From: Aulostomus chinensis
Taxonomy: Eukaryota; Chordata; Actinopteri; Syngnathiformes; Aulostomidae
Assembly: GCA_037954235.1 (NCBI GenBank)
Contig: JBBMOA010000010.1
Coordinates: 20,110,029-20,174,028 of the forward strand
Direction of reading: 5' to 3'
DNA length: 64,000 bases
The translations under genes were made by a program, and so were the position numbers. Each line of letters starts with the position of its first letter. Position 1 is the stretch's first letter. A model generated the notes under the pieces. The model worked only from the letters and a program-made list of their open reading frames with translations. It was not told where the DNA came from and ran no database searches. Of this stretch, positions 38,865 to 52,281 are shown piece by piece.

Positions 38865-41800
38865 ATGTGTATATATATGTATGTATATATGTATATATAT
38901 GTATATATATAGTTATAGTTATTTAAATTTGTTGTCAATTACTTTAAAATATTAAATTTTCCGATCCCGAGAATGTAGGGAATGATCATCATTTTGCTTG
39001 TTTCTCACTGCCAGTGCTGGGCATTTGGACAAAATTGTGCATAACTTTGCACAAGATAATGAAAATAAATATTTCATAAATACATCTTGATTTATGCAAA
39101 TCATAATTTTTTAAACTTTTTTCAAAATTTAAAACTTTGTAGCTCTAACTAAAGGTGTCAGTGGTGAATGCATGGTGGAAAATCCCAATGATTGCAGGCG
39201 TTACAGGGGATAGAGAGATTGAAACCACCGTTGGAAGAGACAGAGACACACACTTTGTAAAATTGGCTTATATTACAGAGAGGCAACGACTGTCTCACAC
39301 CCTGGAATCACACCCACAGACATGCACCCTTACAAAAAAGAGAGGAAACATTTGGAATATAAAGTAGGAGAACATTGAAAAAACTGCTCTAGCACTCAAG
39401 TGTTTTAGAGAAAAATAACCCTGAGTGAACTTTGGTTTCGTGTTTTATTCAACCTGCTCATATATATCTTTAATGTTAAGCAGTACATGTTGCGGTGTTC
39501 CCACAGACCTTGAAGGAAATGATATTTTGATGAGTTTGCCCACTGGACTTTTTGTGTGGTCTGTCTTCACTCCACTGTACCTATTCTAGCTCGCGACCAA
39601 CCAAAGCCCAATCTGCTTAAGTTTATCTTTGTGTGTGTGGGTGTGTGTGGGTGTGCGTGACAGTCTCAAATCTGGCTGATCTCAGAGCTCAGGAACGTCA
39701 GTTATTCCAATTTTCCTCCGGTCTACTTTGTCTGTTTGCCAACGAAGTGGATTCATAAAGCTTTGGAATAAAGGCAAATATTTTTGTTCAGGAAACAATT
39801 CATTCCAACTCACATTTTCCCACTGGCTTGATTCATCCTCAAATTTACTTCACATTCTGTCTGATCTCACCTCCTAAAGTAGCCATGGCAGACGTTTGGA
39901 TATTATAGTTGAACCAACACACGTTATGAGGAAAGTGGGTGGGTAAGAGACCATGATACGATTCTAACACTTGACTTTGAACACTTTAAGTTGGGTTTCT
40001 TAACTGTGATCGTTATTTCTCTCCCACCACTGATTTGACTGTGACTGAATCCGACCTTGGGCTGCAATTACACCACCAAGGGAAAGGTAGGGGTGAACCA
40101 AAGTGGCTCCACTGCTTTATGATGTAATGGCTACTCCTATACATGCTGTGATTTACTTCCCAGTGGTTTGAATTCCCTACATATTGATTATTCATTCTTA
40201 AGTGGTGTGAATCTTCAGTCTCTCTCATGATTTGATTACGGTTTGCCTGTAACTGGCTACATTTTTGGTCAATTAACACCATCAGTTAAACGTGTATTCG
40301 CTTTATTGAGAAAGTGTTCCAGCTTATTCTATTCTTTGTGACTCTACACATGAGATGGATGAGTGCTTCCTATACTCAAAAGAACTTTCATTGAGCGAAA
40401 AAACATAAATATGCGTGCTTGTCTCTCTCTCTGGCGGTGCTCACTAGAAATCAGTCCATGTAGCGACATCATACATCTTTTAAACTATCCCGTATTTACA
40501 GAAAGTGCTCGGATAAGTCAGGGTGTCTGTGTGTGATTGATAGACACCCCTGTTTTGTGCTGCGTGATCAAATCTGCAAACTCTCATTAATGTATTGTGC
40601 TCTCTATTCGAGTCAGTTGTGATGGAAAAACCTTGTGCTAAATGCTACTCGGCTACTTTTGACTCCATGACGTACCTCTATGAAAGTTCTCGAGTTAGTT
40701 CTCTTCCTTTTCTCAGGGTTTACAGCAACTCCTCAAGTCTTGCCTTGGCTTGAGGCATTATCATGATTGTAGATGTTAACATTGAAACTCAGCTAATGCA
40801 TCGGGCCTCTTTCATACTCGGCACGCATCTTGATTAGCTCATGTTTTCCTGGCGACAATGCAAAACACGTCCAGATGCATTCAAAAATACGAGCTGAGAT
40901 TTTATTTTTAATCACTTTCTGCCTGTCTCTGCCTTCTTCTGCTGTATATTTTGGTAAAGTTAGCCTAGCATGTTGCCCATAGTTAAACAGTGTAGAATTG
41001 CCTACATCTGCATCACCATCTATGGTACAATCTAAGAATTTCCACATATTCAGTGTTGTGTGTTCCTACGCTTTATGTGGATCGCACACCAGTGGCTTCA
41101 TGTACAGTAGGTCTGCATTAAGTTACTCATAGTTATTAAATATTGTTAATATATGCTTCAATTGTGGCTAAAGCTCAGCTCAGGTTAAACCTTGTTCTAA
41201 TAAAAGGTTATGCTGAATGAGTCACCTCATCAAAACAACGGAGTAAAAAACGGAAAATTGAAGAAATAGAAAGGATTTATGACCTTGAAAATGAAAACAA
41301 ATTTCAAGAAAACAGACATATCCACAGACAAATGAGCTACCAGATAAAGTGAAAATATTTTATCATATATTTTATCAAATGCAATTGTGTTTCATGGCTT
41401 CAATATCAAAGGAGCATTTTTTTTAATGAATTGCAAAAGACAAAACAGACAACAACAACAACAACAACAAAAATTAAAATGATTTTTCCTTCTTTATTGG
41501 ACAAGTCTCTTACTGGCCTGTGCCCTTAATATCCGTGGGAAAGTAAAGGGACTGTAGAGGATGACAGAGTTTATCCTCAAATTTGCCAAAATACACTTCA
41601 TTACTCACCAGGAGATTCTCCTCAACGTTATTTCCAGAGCTTGAATGATTCCAGGAAATGAACCAGAAATTTGAGGTTCGGCCATGCACGGTGAGATGAG
41701 CTGGTTATCTTGCTGCATGAAGGTTTCTGCTACAAATCTGTGAATTCCTTTTCAAGCAAAGACCCGGTGAATCTAGAATGGGTAGCCTACTGGATCAAGC

Positions 41801-42769
41801 CCTCAGGACAGACACCACCTGTCACTTCAATTCAGCGATTCTCCAAGCGAGAGAGAAACACACAAATGAGGTGACAATTATCATATTCATTGGCAGACAC
41901 CTGAGAGTGATTATTCCATTTGTATGTTCTGGCGGGCGACATGCTTCGCGTGTTCCAAAACAAAATGACCACGTTATTCCATTTGTGTTTTCTCACTTTT
42001 CCTGATTGAAAGATGTCACAATTTGAGCGGCATCTCTATACCAGCAGATTTATTCATTTATTTATTTTTGGAAGTGCAATGAGGAAGGAGTCCTTGTAAA
42101 AGAAAGCACGGGAACAGCTTAACGCTCTTACCATCTTATCCTTGATAGCTGTGACTAAGTACAGCTTTCGTTATTCAAACCTTTAACTGGCTCTTCGTTT
42201 TCTCAAGGGAACGATGACTGTGTGGTATAAGGCTTTATTCTGTATTTATTCTAAGCACAGTAGACGACTCCTCTGCAGTTCCGCTTCTACTCCCTCTGAT
42301 GATTGATACGTGTCACTGTGGCCCGGTGAAAAACAAAACAATCACTTCCATTTCTTCTAAATTTATTCTAAAAGCTTTTTTTCTTATTAAAAAAAAGACA
42401 AAACTTGGATTGGATGATGATGCAAAACTATAAAGAGCATTATGAAGATGATATGTCAAGACGTTAGGGATTACTTACAGGGAGCTGTTGTTATTGTCGT
42501 TTTTTTTTTTTCCCCATTATGACAAGTTATCAGAAATTGTTAAATAGAAATGTCTGTGTTTACTTGCAATCTAAAATGTCCATTGAGGATTTATGAATCT
42601 ACTTATTTATCAAACTCAGCACTGCACTTCCTCCAGGCACCAGTGATACACACAACGAGTTTGATGACGATGAGATGAACCTGTTAGCTTATCAAGTCAG
42701 TCATACAGAGATTTTATACCTTTATAGATGGATTTGTTTCAACAAGAAACAAAATAACACGGAAAAACT
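35725..42769 (+). other. Putative first coding intron of mbnl1, proximal part
   Basis: No further coding exon, RNA gene or recognisable transposon was seen. The sequence is AT-rich with short homopolymers and one TA-rich microsatellite (38811-38911). A cluster of partly complementary GCTGG/CCAGC words lies near 38060-38140. Open frames here are short and have no family resemblance. Confidence 0.6.
38811..38911 (+). repeat. (TA)n / TATG microsatellite
   Basis: About 45 bp of pure AT repeat followed by degenerate ATGTAT units. Confidence 0.95.
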
Positions 42770-43130
42770 CCATCCATCCATCGACGTCTTCCGCTTATTC
42801 CTTACTAGTAAGGGTTCGCGGCATCCCAGCATCTACAGGCGAGAGGCGGGGTTCACACTGGACAGGTCTCCAGTCCAACATACAGAGACGAACAACCATT
42901 CACACTCACATTCATAGCTACGGTCAATTGAGAGTATCAATCAGCCTCGTCCCCAAATCACATGTCTTTGGACGGTGGGAGGAAGCTGGAGTACCAGAGA
43001 GAACCCACACAGGCACGGGGAGAACATGGAGACTCCACACAGAAAGATCCCGCGCCCGAGCTGGGACTCGAACCCAGAACCTTCTTGCTCTTAGGCCACA
43101 GTGCTAACCACTGCACCACCGTGCAGCTCA
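42770..43130 (-). mobile_element. tRNA-derived SINE-like repeat, copy 5
   Basis: Starts with (ATCC)n tail and carries the shared body, with GGTTCGAGTCC-type box B on the minus strand and the GTGGTGCAGTGGTTAGCAC head. Flanks GGAAAAACT (42761) and GGAAAAATT (43132) look like a short imperfect target duplication. It lies in the putative first coding intron. Confidence 0.82.
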
Positions 43131-44201
43131 TGGAAAAATTGTCATTTTAAAGTTAAAAAATAAAGGGATTTTAATTAGGAATGAGTCATAATTTTACAGG
43201 AAATACAGTGCGATGAGATGACTAAGGTACAAACATAATTTTCTTAGTTCAAATCTTAATTTCCCCTGAACTGTTTGTCTCTTTTTCATCTTCGTAATCA
43301 AGAACGTGTTTTGCCAAACACTATTAAATTGGAACATAAAGAATGAGAAAAATGATCCTTCTAACCAATGTGGAAACATCACAAGGTAAAGCAAGAGAGG
43401 TTTATTTTATTCTGCTGTATTTTAGTTTGTGACATCCTTATTATTAAGTTATTGGTGTGTGTGCGTTCGTGCGTGTGTGTCACTGAGTGTTTGAATCTCA
43501 GTCTCACTCTCAAACAGTGTTTTAGCAGTTCATGTTCGTGTCATTAACATTATATGAGTTGCTGGAATACACCTGAACGTTTGCATAATGTATTTATTTA
43601 AAATTCATTCTTTGACGACTGTTAAATGTGAAATAAAAGTCTAATAAAAAAAATACAGATTTTTTTTCGTGAAGCTCATGATACAAACGTAGTTTTCATC
43701 AAGTCCCAACAGTACATCATATCTTTTCCTAGAATAAACTAGAGGGAGTTTTGTTTTCTTTTTTTTTTGGGGGGGGGGGGGGGGTTATCTATAAACACAT
43801 AAAAAAAAACCCAAACAGATTAATCCTACAAATATGGTTCTCTTTCTTTCTTCTAAAAAAGAAGCCTTTAACAGCCCTGATAATTTGTTTTTTATAGAAG
43901 ACGACACATTGATAGAAAAATTAATGACATGTAGCAGTGGCAATCCCTCTAACATCGGGAATCCTTCTACTGTGTTTAAAAAATCATAAAAGTGATGAGA
44001 TTGAATATGTCTCTCAACAATGATCAGGCGTAATTACATGTTGCCTGATTTTTCAGAAAATTGCCAGTTGATATCTGAGAGTGTAGCGACATCTTGCTAA
44101 AAAAAACATTTCATTCTAAATCTCCTGATATCTCACTCTTGGTTAAGAGTTCCTAGTGTTATTTGTTGCACATTAATTTACATAAATGTATCTCTGAACA
44201 A
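43131..44201. other. Spacer between SINE copies 5 and 6
   Basis: AT-rich intronic sequence with a T-run followed by a G-run near 43.77-43.78 kb. No feature recognised. Confidence 0.5.
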
Positions 44202-44573
44202 GGGGTGGCATGGTGTCGCAGTGGTTAGCACAGAAGGCTCTGGGTTCAAGTCCCAGCTTGAGCATCGATCTTTCTGTGAGGAGTCTCCATGTTCTCCCTG
44301 TTCCTGTGTGGGTTCTCTCTGGTACTCCAGCTTCCTCCCACAGCCCAAAGACATCAAGAGGGGAAGAGGCTGATTGATACTCTAAATTGACTGTAGGTAT
44401 GACTGTGAGTGTGAATGGTTGTCTGTCTCTATGTGTTGGTCCTGTGATGGACTGGTGACCTGTCTAGGGTGAACCCTGCCTCTCCCCCGGAGGCTGCTGG
44501 GATAGGCCCCAGCCCCCCTGCGACCCTTAACAGGATAAGCGGTAGAAAATGGATGGATGGATGGATGGATGGA
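44202..44573 (+). mobile_element. tRNA-derived SINE-like repeat, copy 6
   Basis: The + strand copy has a perfect box B, GGTTCAAGTCC (44243-44253), a degenerate box A region, the shared body and a (GGAT)n tail. No clear target duplication. It is in the opposite orientation to copy 5, 1.1 kb away. Confidence 0.82.
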
Positions 44574-45813
44574 TAACTCCATACAGTGAATGTGAACAGC
44601 CTGTACACTCTCCATCCAGCGCTAAACTTGTCTCTCGGGCTGTTAAAGAGTTTCACAGCCTGTTCACCTGCAGTGGCTTAACTGGGTTAGTGAATTGGAA
44701 AGTGTAAAGTTGAGCAGACAGATGCTATTTCAGGCTTCTTGGCCATTTAACTTAAGAAAGTAGTTACGTATAGTTGCCAGTTCAGGTTGGTTGGCCACTG
44801 TTGGACGGAACACAGCCATGTCCTTAAGTGGCAGGCTGCACTATAGAGGTGCTGTAATTGCTTCAGCTTAATGGGAACTCGCTGCTGTGTGTGCATATTA
44901 AACCAGCATTCCCAAGTGTCCTGAAGGTGAAGATTGTGCTTTTGATGCTGCACGTCCTTGTGCAGTCGCGAACATATTAAACACAGAAATTTCCATTCTG
45001 TCCTTATGGTGATACATCGGTGTGTTATCCTTGTATTCACAGGAGCTTGTTCAAATGTGTTTACTAGTTAATTTAAAATAGATCCAGTGGTGCTTTATTT
45101 CTGAAAAAATGTTCTTAAAGTCGGATACATAAGTAAGGATGTGCTCCCTAGATGCCAAAACACATTTAATTCAAATTTACTTCTTTAAAAGGCAGTTATC
45201 AGTATGGCTGGAGGGTGGCTTTGGTCTCCACCAAGGTCTGGTCGAGTCCCTGTTGTGTTATGACTCATTACATCAACACACACACACACACAATGACTGT
45301 GTATAGGAATGAAAATGGAGTTTGACGGGCTTATCCATTGGGACATTATTAGAGAGCCACGTTGTAATTTAAAAAAGGCCTTTTTTGTATTTGTTCAGAA
45401 TTCTCTGAAGCACCTAAATAATTCATGTTGGATTGAATGTGTTAAAATTCTGAATAATGTTGTAATAATGTCTGATAATAATGTACCATTTGAAGAATTA
45501 GCAATTAAAAAAATCTAAATAATTTGCAAGGGATTAAGGTTTAGAAATATGTGTATTTTTTTTTTTTTGCTTGTTTTTGTTTTGTAGTGAAATATTTTGA
45601 AGAGTTCAACTCATACAGACCAGGACATTTGCTTTTACAGTGCAGCCATAGCCACATGAGCTGAACCTCATTGGGTATATATTGACCTAAACAAATATAC
45701 TTAACAGTCCTTGAAAAGACACAACAATTAAGAATGTGTGTGAGACATTGAGAGAGAAAATAGGGAAAAGGTAGCACAATATATCTATTGAGATAAAAGC
45801 CCTGTAGAAATCA

Positions 45814-45835
45814 GTGTGTGTGTGTGTGTGTGTGT
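45814..45835 (+). repeat. (TG)n microsatellite
   Basis: Short TG repeat of about 22 bp. Confidence 0.9.
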
Positions 45836-48034
45836 AGCTGTGGTGCACAGAGGGATACAGCTACTGGATAAGAACTCTTGAAAGGGAACCATGCTCCAAC
45901 AGTGTTAATCTGCTCTGTATCTGTATTCCACTGTCATGCTCTTCGCTCTCATCCTCTCTTCTCATTACCTCTGTTAATCTGTCTCTACTCAACCCATCCA
46001 GCCCCCTTCACCCCCTCCTCCTCCATTCGTTTTATTTATTTATTTTTACCTTTGGAATCCCAGACACATTAATTTCCATTTCACACATGGTGATTTTTTT
46101 AATCTTTTTTTTCTTCATCAGTCTTGACCATATTTTGGGGGACTTTTTTTTTTTTTTTCGTTTTAACTGACTTTTTTCACTCGTCTTAACCTTCAGGAAG
46201 GGATGAATACAACCAGATGGGTGCTGCTGTCAGCCACTTTTGTCTGCAGGGTCACTAAGGAATTCTGCATTTACACTGGCAACAAGTTTGATAAGTACTT
46301 AAACATTGTGTTGATGGGACAAAAAAGTGCATCCACCAGAGATGAAGATTCAAGTCATTGAAACGCATGCACATGTGACTTGAGACCTGACTTGGACTCA
46401 TCTTCATCAGGCTTGAGACAAGGCGGACTATCTTGTTAGCTAGCATCCGCAAACTTCATACAGACCTGATCAAATTAACCGCTGTACGCAGTGGCTGTGT
46501 GTTTTTTGTTAACGTTGAGGTGAGCGAACACATTTAACGTTAGCTTGGCCGCACCAATTACGTATTAATTCGCTACTGGATTTGTGGTACGTTCACTTGA
46601 TTAGCTTGGTGAGGATGGGCACTTTTTTGTGCTGGTGTTGCCGTGACAATTATAATTCATCCACATTTGCAATGCCACAACCTGTTGGCTAATGTTAAAC
46701 TGAGAGAATTGAGATGACCACGGCATTTGGAAAGGGGGTGGGGGTGAAGACTTCACGCGGACTTGCAAGCACATGAGCATGTATTAACGCATTAGCGCCG
46801 TGTTAAGGCAACATTTCACTGCAATTTAAGCCTAAAAACGTGGCTGCTGCAGGAACGCGGGATGGCAATTTGCTCTTTTTCTATGCCATACATGCACATC
46901 AGTATGGAGGGAAGACTTTTGTGCAAACTATCGAGAGGAGATGCACAAGGGGAGACTGATCATTTATTCTGCTCTGTAAATAAAATCTTTGCTGGAGCGC
47001 ACATGATTGTTTTGCGGTGAAAGTGCCTTTTGTCCGCCGGCATGATCTAGATTGCATGTTAGTTGTGTGACTAGGAGAAACCCTCTGTTTTGTCAGTTTT
47101 TGACATCCTGTGTGTCTTATGATCAATTTGTTTCTCTTCGTCCACTTTCCTGCATTTAGATGTTTGCTACATTACTGTGTATTTTTGTTGTTGTTGTTGT
47201 AGCAACACAAATAGTACTATTATTTTTTGATTGGCTTAGAATTACTCCCCTGTATTATTTCTCAGCCTGATGATATCTTCATGGGATATTCCTCATAGCT
47301 AAATATTTGACTCCTCCAAGCAACTAAACTCCTTTTGTAATGATCCTCTTCCGTTATGGTCTTTCCTATTCAATTGAAGTTTGAAATTGTCTTTAAATAT
47401 AAATATAAATAGTATTTATGTATGCCTACGTGTTCCTGGTGTACAGTAACTTAACTACAAATCATTATGTTTTATGGCATTCGGCTTATCCACTGAAGTT
47501 CAAGTATAATGCGTTTTTGTTTTTGTATTAAATATGCAGGCTTGCGTTTATTGGTGTTTGTATTGAAAAAGTGATCTAAGACAAGAGAATGCTGAAGGAG
47601 ATGCTGGAGACCCTGATGTCATTAAAAGTTTCAGTTTGATTATTCTGATTTACATCAGAGCAAATGTTTCTTTGTTTGTCTATTGTTGGAATACTGCATT
47701 AGAGATTCAGAAAACATGAGCGTTAGCAAGTGGTCACACTTCAAAAAGGTTATCATCTGATGCAGATCCATTTATAGAACTGGGTCTAACCAAGCTGGAT
47801 GTATCATATCTGTTTTCTCACATAGCTCGGCCTACATGGGACATTATGAAAGGAAGCTTTTATTAGCACATCACCATGAAGTAAATAGTGAAGAGGCAGC
47901 CAGCCGCTATCAACTTTGTCTGGCTCTATTCATGAGCGAGTCCCCCCTTGAAACATCTCCTCTAAATGTCTCCCTGTCCTCAGAGAGGCCACCATTTCTA
48001 CATCCATCTGTGGATACGCTGCCTCAGCATAGAC

Positions 48035-48085
48035 TCACACACACGCACGCACGCGCGCGCGCGCGCACACACACACAAACACACA
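48035..48085 (+). repeat. (CA)n-(CG)n-(CA)n alternating tract
   Basis: CA repeats pass into a GCGCGC core and back into CA. It is strictly alternating purine-pyrimidine for about 40 bp with a CG centre, the classic Z-DNA-prone composition. Confidence 0.9.
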
Positions 48086-48386
48086 GATCCATCTTTAAAC
48101 ATGCTGCATCAGCATGGAGACATGACACAACAACATCAGAGCCAGAATACATACAAGGGCATTCAGGAATAGCCACATGATCATCTTTCTTCAACCTTTT
48201 GGTTCTTTTTCTTTTAACCCTGGATTTCTCATTGTTATTTAACTCTGAAAATTATGTTAACCAAAGCACTCTGCAAGGAAAGTTGCTCCTCAATTTTATG
48301 GCTTTGTATATGTGTGCATCTGCATGCGTGCTTAAGCAGTCTAGAGGTAATATCAGCATCTCCGCATGCTGAGTCGTGATGTCCCA

Positions 48387-48416
48387 CTGCTACTGCTGCT
48401 CCTGCTGCTGCTGCTG
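48387..48416 (+). repeat. (CTG)n tract, interrupted
   Basis: Ten triplets: CTG CTA CTG CTG CTC then five CTG. It has seven TGCT (YGCY) words in 30 nt in the transcribed orientation. CUG repeats are the best known high-affinity RNA ligand of MBNL proteins, so mbnl1 pre-mRNA would contain its own protein's target here. Confidence 0.95.
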
Positions 48417-48962
48417 TGAACAGAATATGTAATCGGTTATCGCCTGATCCTCTCATGTTAGTCTTGCCCCCTAACCCACCTCACCAAACCATGTCTTTCT
48501 CCAAATACAGCCTCCTTTCCTTAACCTGGTTCTCTTCCTCTTCACCTCCATCGTTCTACATTTAAAGCGTGCCATCGTAATCCTTCAAGAGTGGTGCAGT
48601 ATAACAAACATTTAAATTAGTCTGCAGACAAGTAAGGTGTCCGGGGGTGGAGGGAGAGGTAGATGGAGAGACACAGCAACAGAACATTAATTCACCCCGA
48701 GACAGCAAGTCGTCTGCCAACTTGTTATCCCACTTTTGTCGTTAGGCAACTCTGTAAGTCTGTCTGCTGCTGTCTTGCCTGTCCTGCATCTCTTTTTTCT
48801 TCTAGCTGTCGTTGACCATCTGCTCTTCATCAAATCTCAGGAATTTAGAAACTATGGAACACACTTTTAAATGCTTAATCTTTCACTTTTAACCCTAAAC
48901 ACAAACACATTCACATTCTGAGGCAAACAGGTCCTCTCAGTCTCCCACACAGAGTGACACGT

Positions 48963-48963
<1 letters not shown>

Positions 48964-48998
<35 letters not shown>
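48964..48998 (+). repeat. (CA)n microsatellite
   Basis: About 35 bp of CA repeat. Confidence 0.95.
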
Positions 48999-49001
<3 letters not shown>

Positions 49002-49284
49002 GATCTTTGCAAACCTGTGAAATCATAAGTATTTACCTCAGGTAGAAAGTCACCTCTGAGTAGCTTTTGTGTTTGCTTAATGGATGGAAGTTGAAGGTTG
49101 GATAAGTACAATTACTGCTGTGTGACATTTTGACTTGATTATGTATTTCATTATGCTAGTCATTCCATGATAACTCTTAAATTATACCAAGCTGTAATTG
49201 AAAAGAGGTATTAAAATAATACAGTAGAAAGTCTGAAAGATCCAATAGGTGTCACAGGAGAGATGGTTTATTATTTTTTGATAA

Positions 49285-49640
49285 AATATACCAGGTCCGC
49301 ATGGTGAGATTAGGAGTGTCTCTACAGTGAACCAGCTATCCTTTGCAGAGGTCACATATGCTCCCCACACATGCGTGGGTTTCCTCCGGGTGCTCCTCTT
49401 TCATCCCGCAGCCCAAAGTCATGCATATTAAGTGAATTAATTAGTGTAAATAATACATGGAAATGTGTCAGACCCGACAGTGATGCATTTTGAACTTGGA
49501 TTACACCTGGGTATCACCGCAACAAATAAAAAACCATTAAGATCACTTAACCCTGAATTGCTCCTGCCAGGGAGGCCAACACCTTGCATGGATGCTCCAC
49601 CCCCATCAGTGTGAATGGGTGAACGGGACGCAATATCCTA
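49285..49640 (+). repeat. Decayed repeat related to the fish SINE-like family
   Basis: Words such as GCGTGGGTTTCCTCCGGGTG, CCCGCAGCCCAAAGTCATGC and GTGTGAATGGGTGAAC follow the order seen in the SINE-like copies and related fish repeats, but head and tail are too eroded to define boundaries. Confidence 0.4.
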
Positions 49641-50247
49641 AAAATAGGGATGTCCAATTATATCAGTACATTATGATGAGTCACATAAGCCCAGTTTTGC
49701 TAAAGTCTCTTCTTCCAATGTGGGACATCATGAGCTTTCCCAGTGTTCTGGGTAGTTAGAAAAAAGAACATTGTCACTTTTTCAAATTCACAATCTGAGT
49801 TTTTAGGTATAAACAGCTTGTAAATATATAAGAATTTTGTATGGATAATATTGGAATCAGTAATTATGGACTACCAGCCACAGTCAATGTTAAAATGGCA
49901 TATCGGTAAAAAAGAAAGTTTCTGGTCTGTTACACTGTAAACGCTTTTTGAGATCTAGACTGAGATTTATTTGTTTGGGCATAACAGCGCAAGTTAATAG
50001 ACTTATAGTATCAAACAAGAAAATGTAAACAAGAGTGAGGTATGGAAGTGCTGGATGAAGCCACTCCGTTTACCTTTTATGTGAAAACAACTGTAATTAT
50101 CTTTGCACCAGTTTATCTTATTGCCCTAAAAAGTTATCATCATAACTTCTTACCAGGCAAAGTCCATCTTAATGAATGATACAACTGAACACAATGCTAA
50201 AATCTATTAGATACTTGGGGTGCAACAAAATAGTCAACTCACAGAAC

Positions 50248-50250
<3 letters not shown>

Positions 50251-50330
<80 letters not shown>
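50251..50330 (+). repeat. (AT)n microsatellite
   Basis: Eighty bases of uninterrupted AT, self-complementary and able to extrude as a cruciform or hairpin. Confidence 0.97.
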
Positions 50331-50333
<3 letters not shown>

Positions 50334-52238
50334 CGTGGGAAGCCAAAATAAGTCCACACATGGAGCGTCCACTACTTGTTCGACCTTTTCTTCCTCCATT
50401 TTGAAATAATTGTTTTGCTGCTTCTTCTTCTTCTTCTATGGTGTTGCTACGGTGTTCCTCTTCCCTTGTAATATGTGTATACAGTAGGCGCGAGCGTCAA
50501 AAATCATCAGTGTTTGTGGTGCGCAGCGCCGCTTGGCATTGTTTTGTTTTTTTTAACATTGATTTTTATTTTGTGCGTATTTGAATTTTATTTCATCATT
50601 TTTTCATTTCCGTGAAATTTCCTAACACCCCGATCAGATATATACATATTTTACATCTGATCAAATGTGATTTTCAGATTTCAAATGTGTTCAAGTGTGC
50701 CGCAAATTTCTCTCTTCCGAGCGACCTCCCTTCCCAGGGGACCCAACGGATACGCGTCTGTCATCAGCATGTTTGTTGTTATTTTTTTTCACCCTGCAGT
50801 TATGAACATGCATTCATAAATCTACTCATTGTCCCCATCACTCACTCTTTAATTAGAAAATAATCAGAGCTGGATGAGAGGTTCATTAAATCTCATCCGT
50901 AAGAGCCATCAGCTACCAAACATGAGAGTGGGATATTTATCATGCTTATGAAAAGAACTCAGATGCCTCCTCTGGTTTTGTTTTCTCTGCTGAGAGACTG
51001 AAACAGTAGTTGGGAGGACAGAAACAACAAACTTACATGGAAGAATGGGTGAGCAATGAGACATAAATAAAGGCGGCTTTTAATGGAAGGCAACAATAAA
51101 GTGCAAGAGTTGTCGGGAAGTACAGAAGGTATACAGTCAAGGGGGAGGGAAAAAACAGAGATTATTAGAGTAGTGCTAATTAACAGAAACCACACAGTTC
51201 AAGAGCACTTTGTCGGAACACATTATTGATCCTTTATGACCATTATGGAACGGATGTTTTTTTTTTTTTAAAACAGCTATAGGTCTTCTTTGCCTTCTCT
51301 TTTTTTTCTTTAAAACTTAATACATCAACTAAGAAATGTAGCAATCTGTAAAAATGCACTTACTGTAACAACAAACACTGCAACAATGAAATGACCCCAG
51401 AGCAAAAGCACCATGGTTCGATCCCTGCCTGGATTGGCAGAACTATAGACCTGAGCTCCTGTATATATATATATATTTTTTTTTCTTTTTCTTATTAATA
51501 ATTGTATCCCTGGATGGACAGACAGACAGGGTAGGTGGTGTCACCAAGCAGATTATGAGCAGAGGAAAAGAGTTGTGCAGCAGTGAAAGAGTGATGGATG
51601 GGCAAGCAGACGTTTACCAGTGTAACATGGACAGTGATGGACAGATGGAGGTGAAAGCAGCACATAGATAAATAACAGCGTAGAAGTGAATGGCAGCGGT
51701 GTGAGATTGAAGAATGTCTGTAATATCCCTTTATTGTTACAGTGCATGTTGCAGGGCTTGTTGTTAGATATTGTGATTCTTCAAAAGGCTTTAAGTGGAT
51801 TACATTGGTATTAGGCTCAGCCATCAGAGAGAGATACAGCAGCTGTGTTGTTTGGGTCTGCTGACAGCACGCCGTCCGTCACCATGATGTCTTCCCCTGC
51901 TGATATTTGCAGTCTAGACTAAAACATACATCATAAAATACGCCATCATCATGACAGCCAAATTAAAGTGAGATGTTTTATGTTGAAACAAAACAAAAAC
52001 AAACATGTCAGTAAAACTCATTCTGTATTTTCATTGGACCTTTATGTTTTTTGATTAGATTTTACCATTGAAACAATGGATGATACCATTGTGAAGGTGG
52101 GCCCCCCTTTCTCTCCCCCGCTCTTTGCTGTAGTGGTGCTCGCCGACTTTGATCAATGTGGATTGACGAGGATGAGTGTGCAGCCGGAAGGGACTCTGAG
52201 GAGGAGGAGGGGTGATGGCCTTCTTGCTCTGTCACTCA

Positions 52239-52241
<3 letters not shown>

Positions 52242-52269
<28 letters not shown>

Positions 52270-52281
52270 GGGGGGGGGGGG
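52242..52281 (+). repeat. (TG)n followed by G-run
   Basis: About 27 bp of TG then about 12 G residues. Confidence 0.93.
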
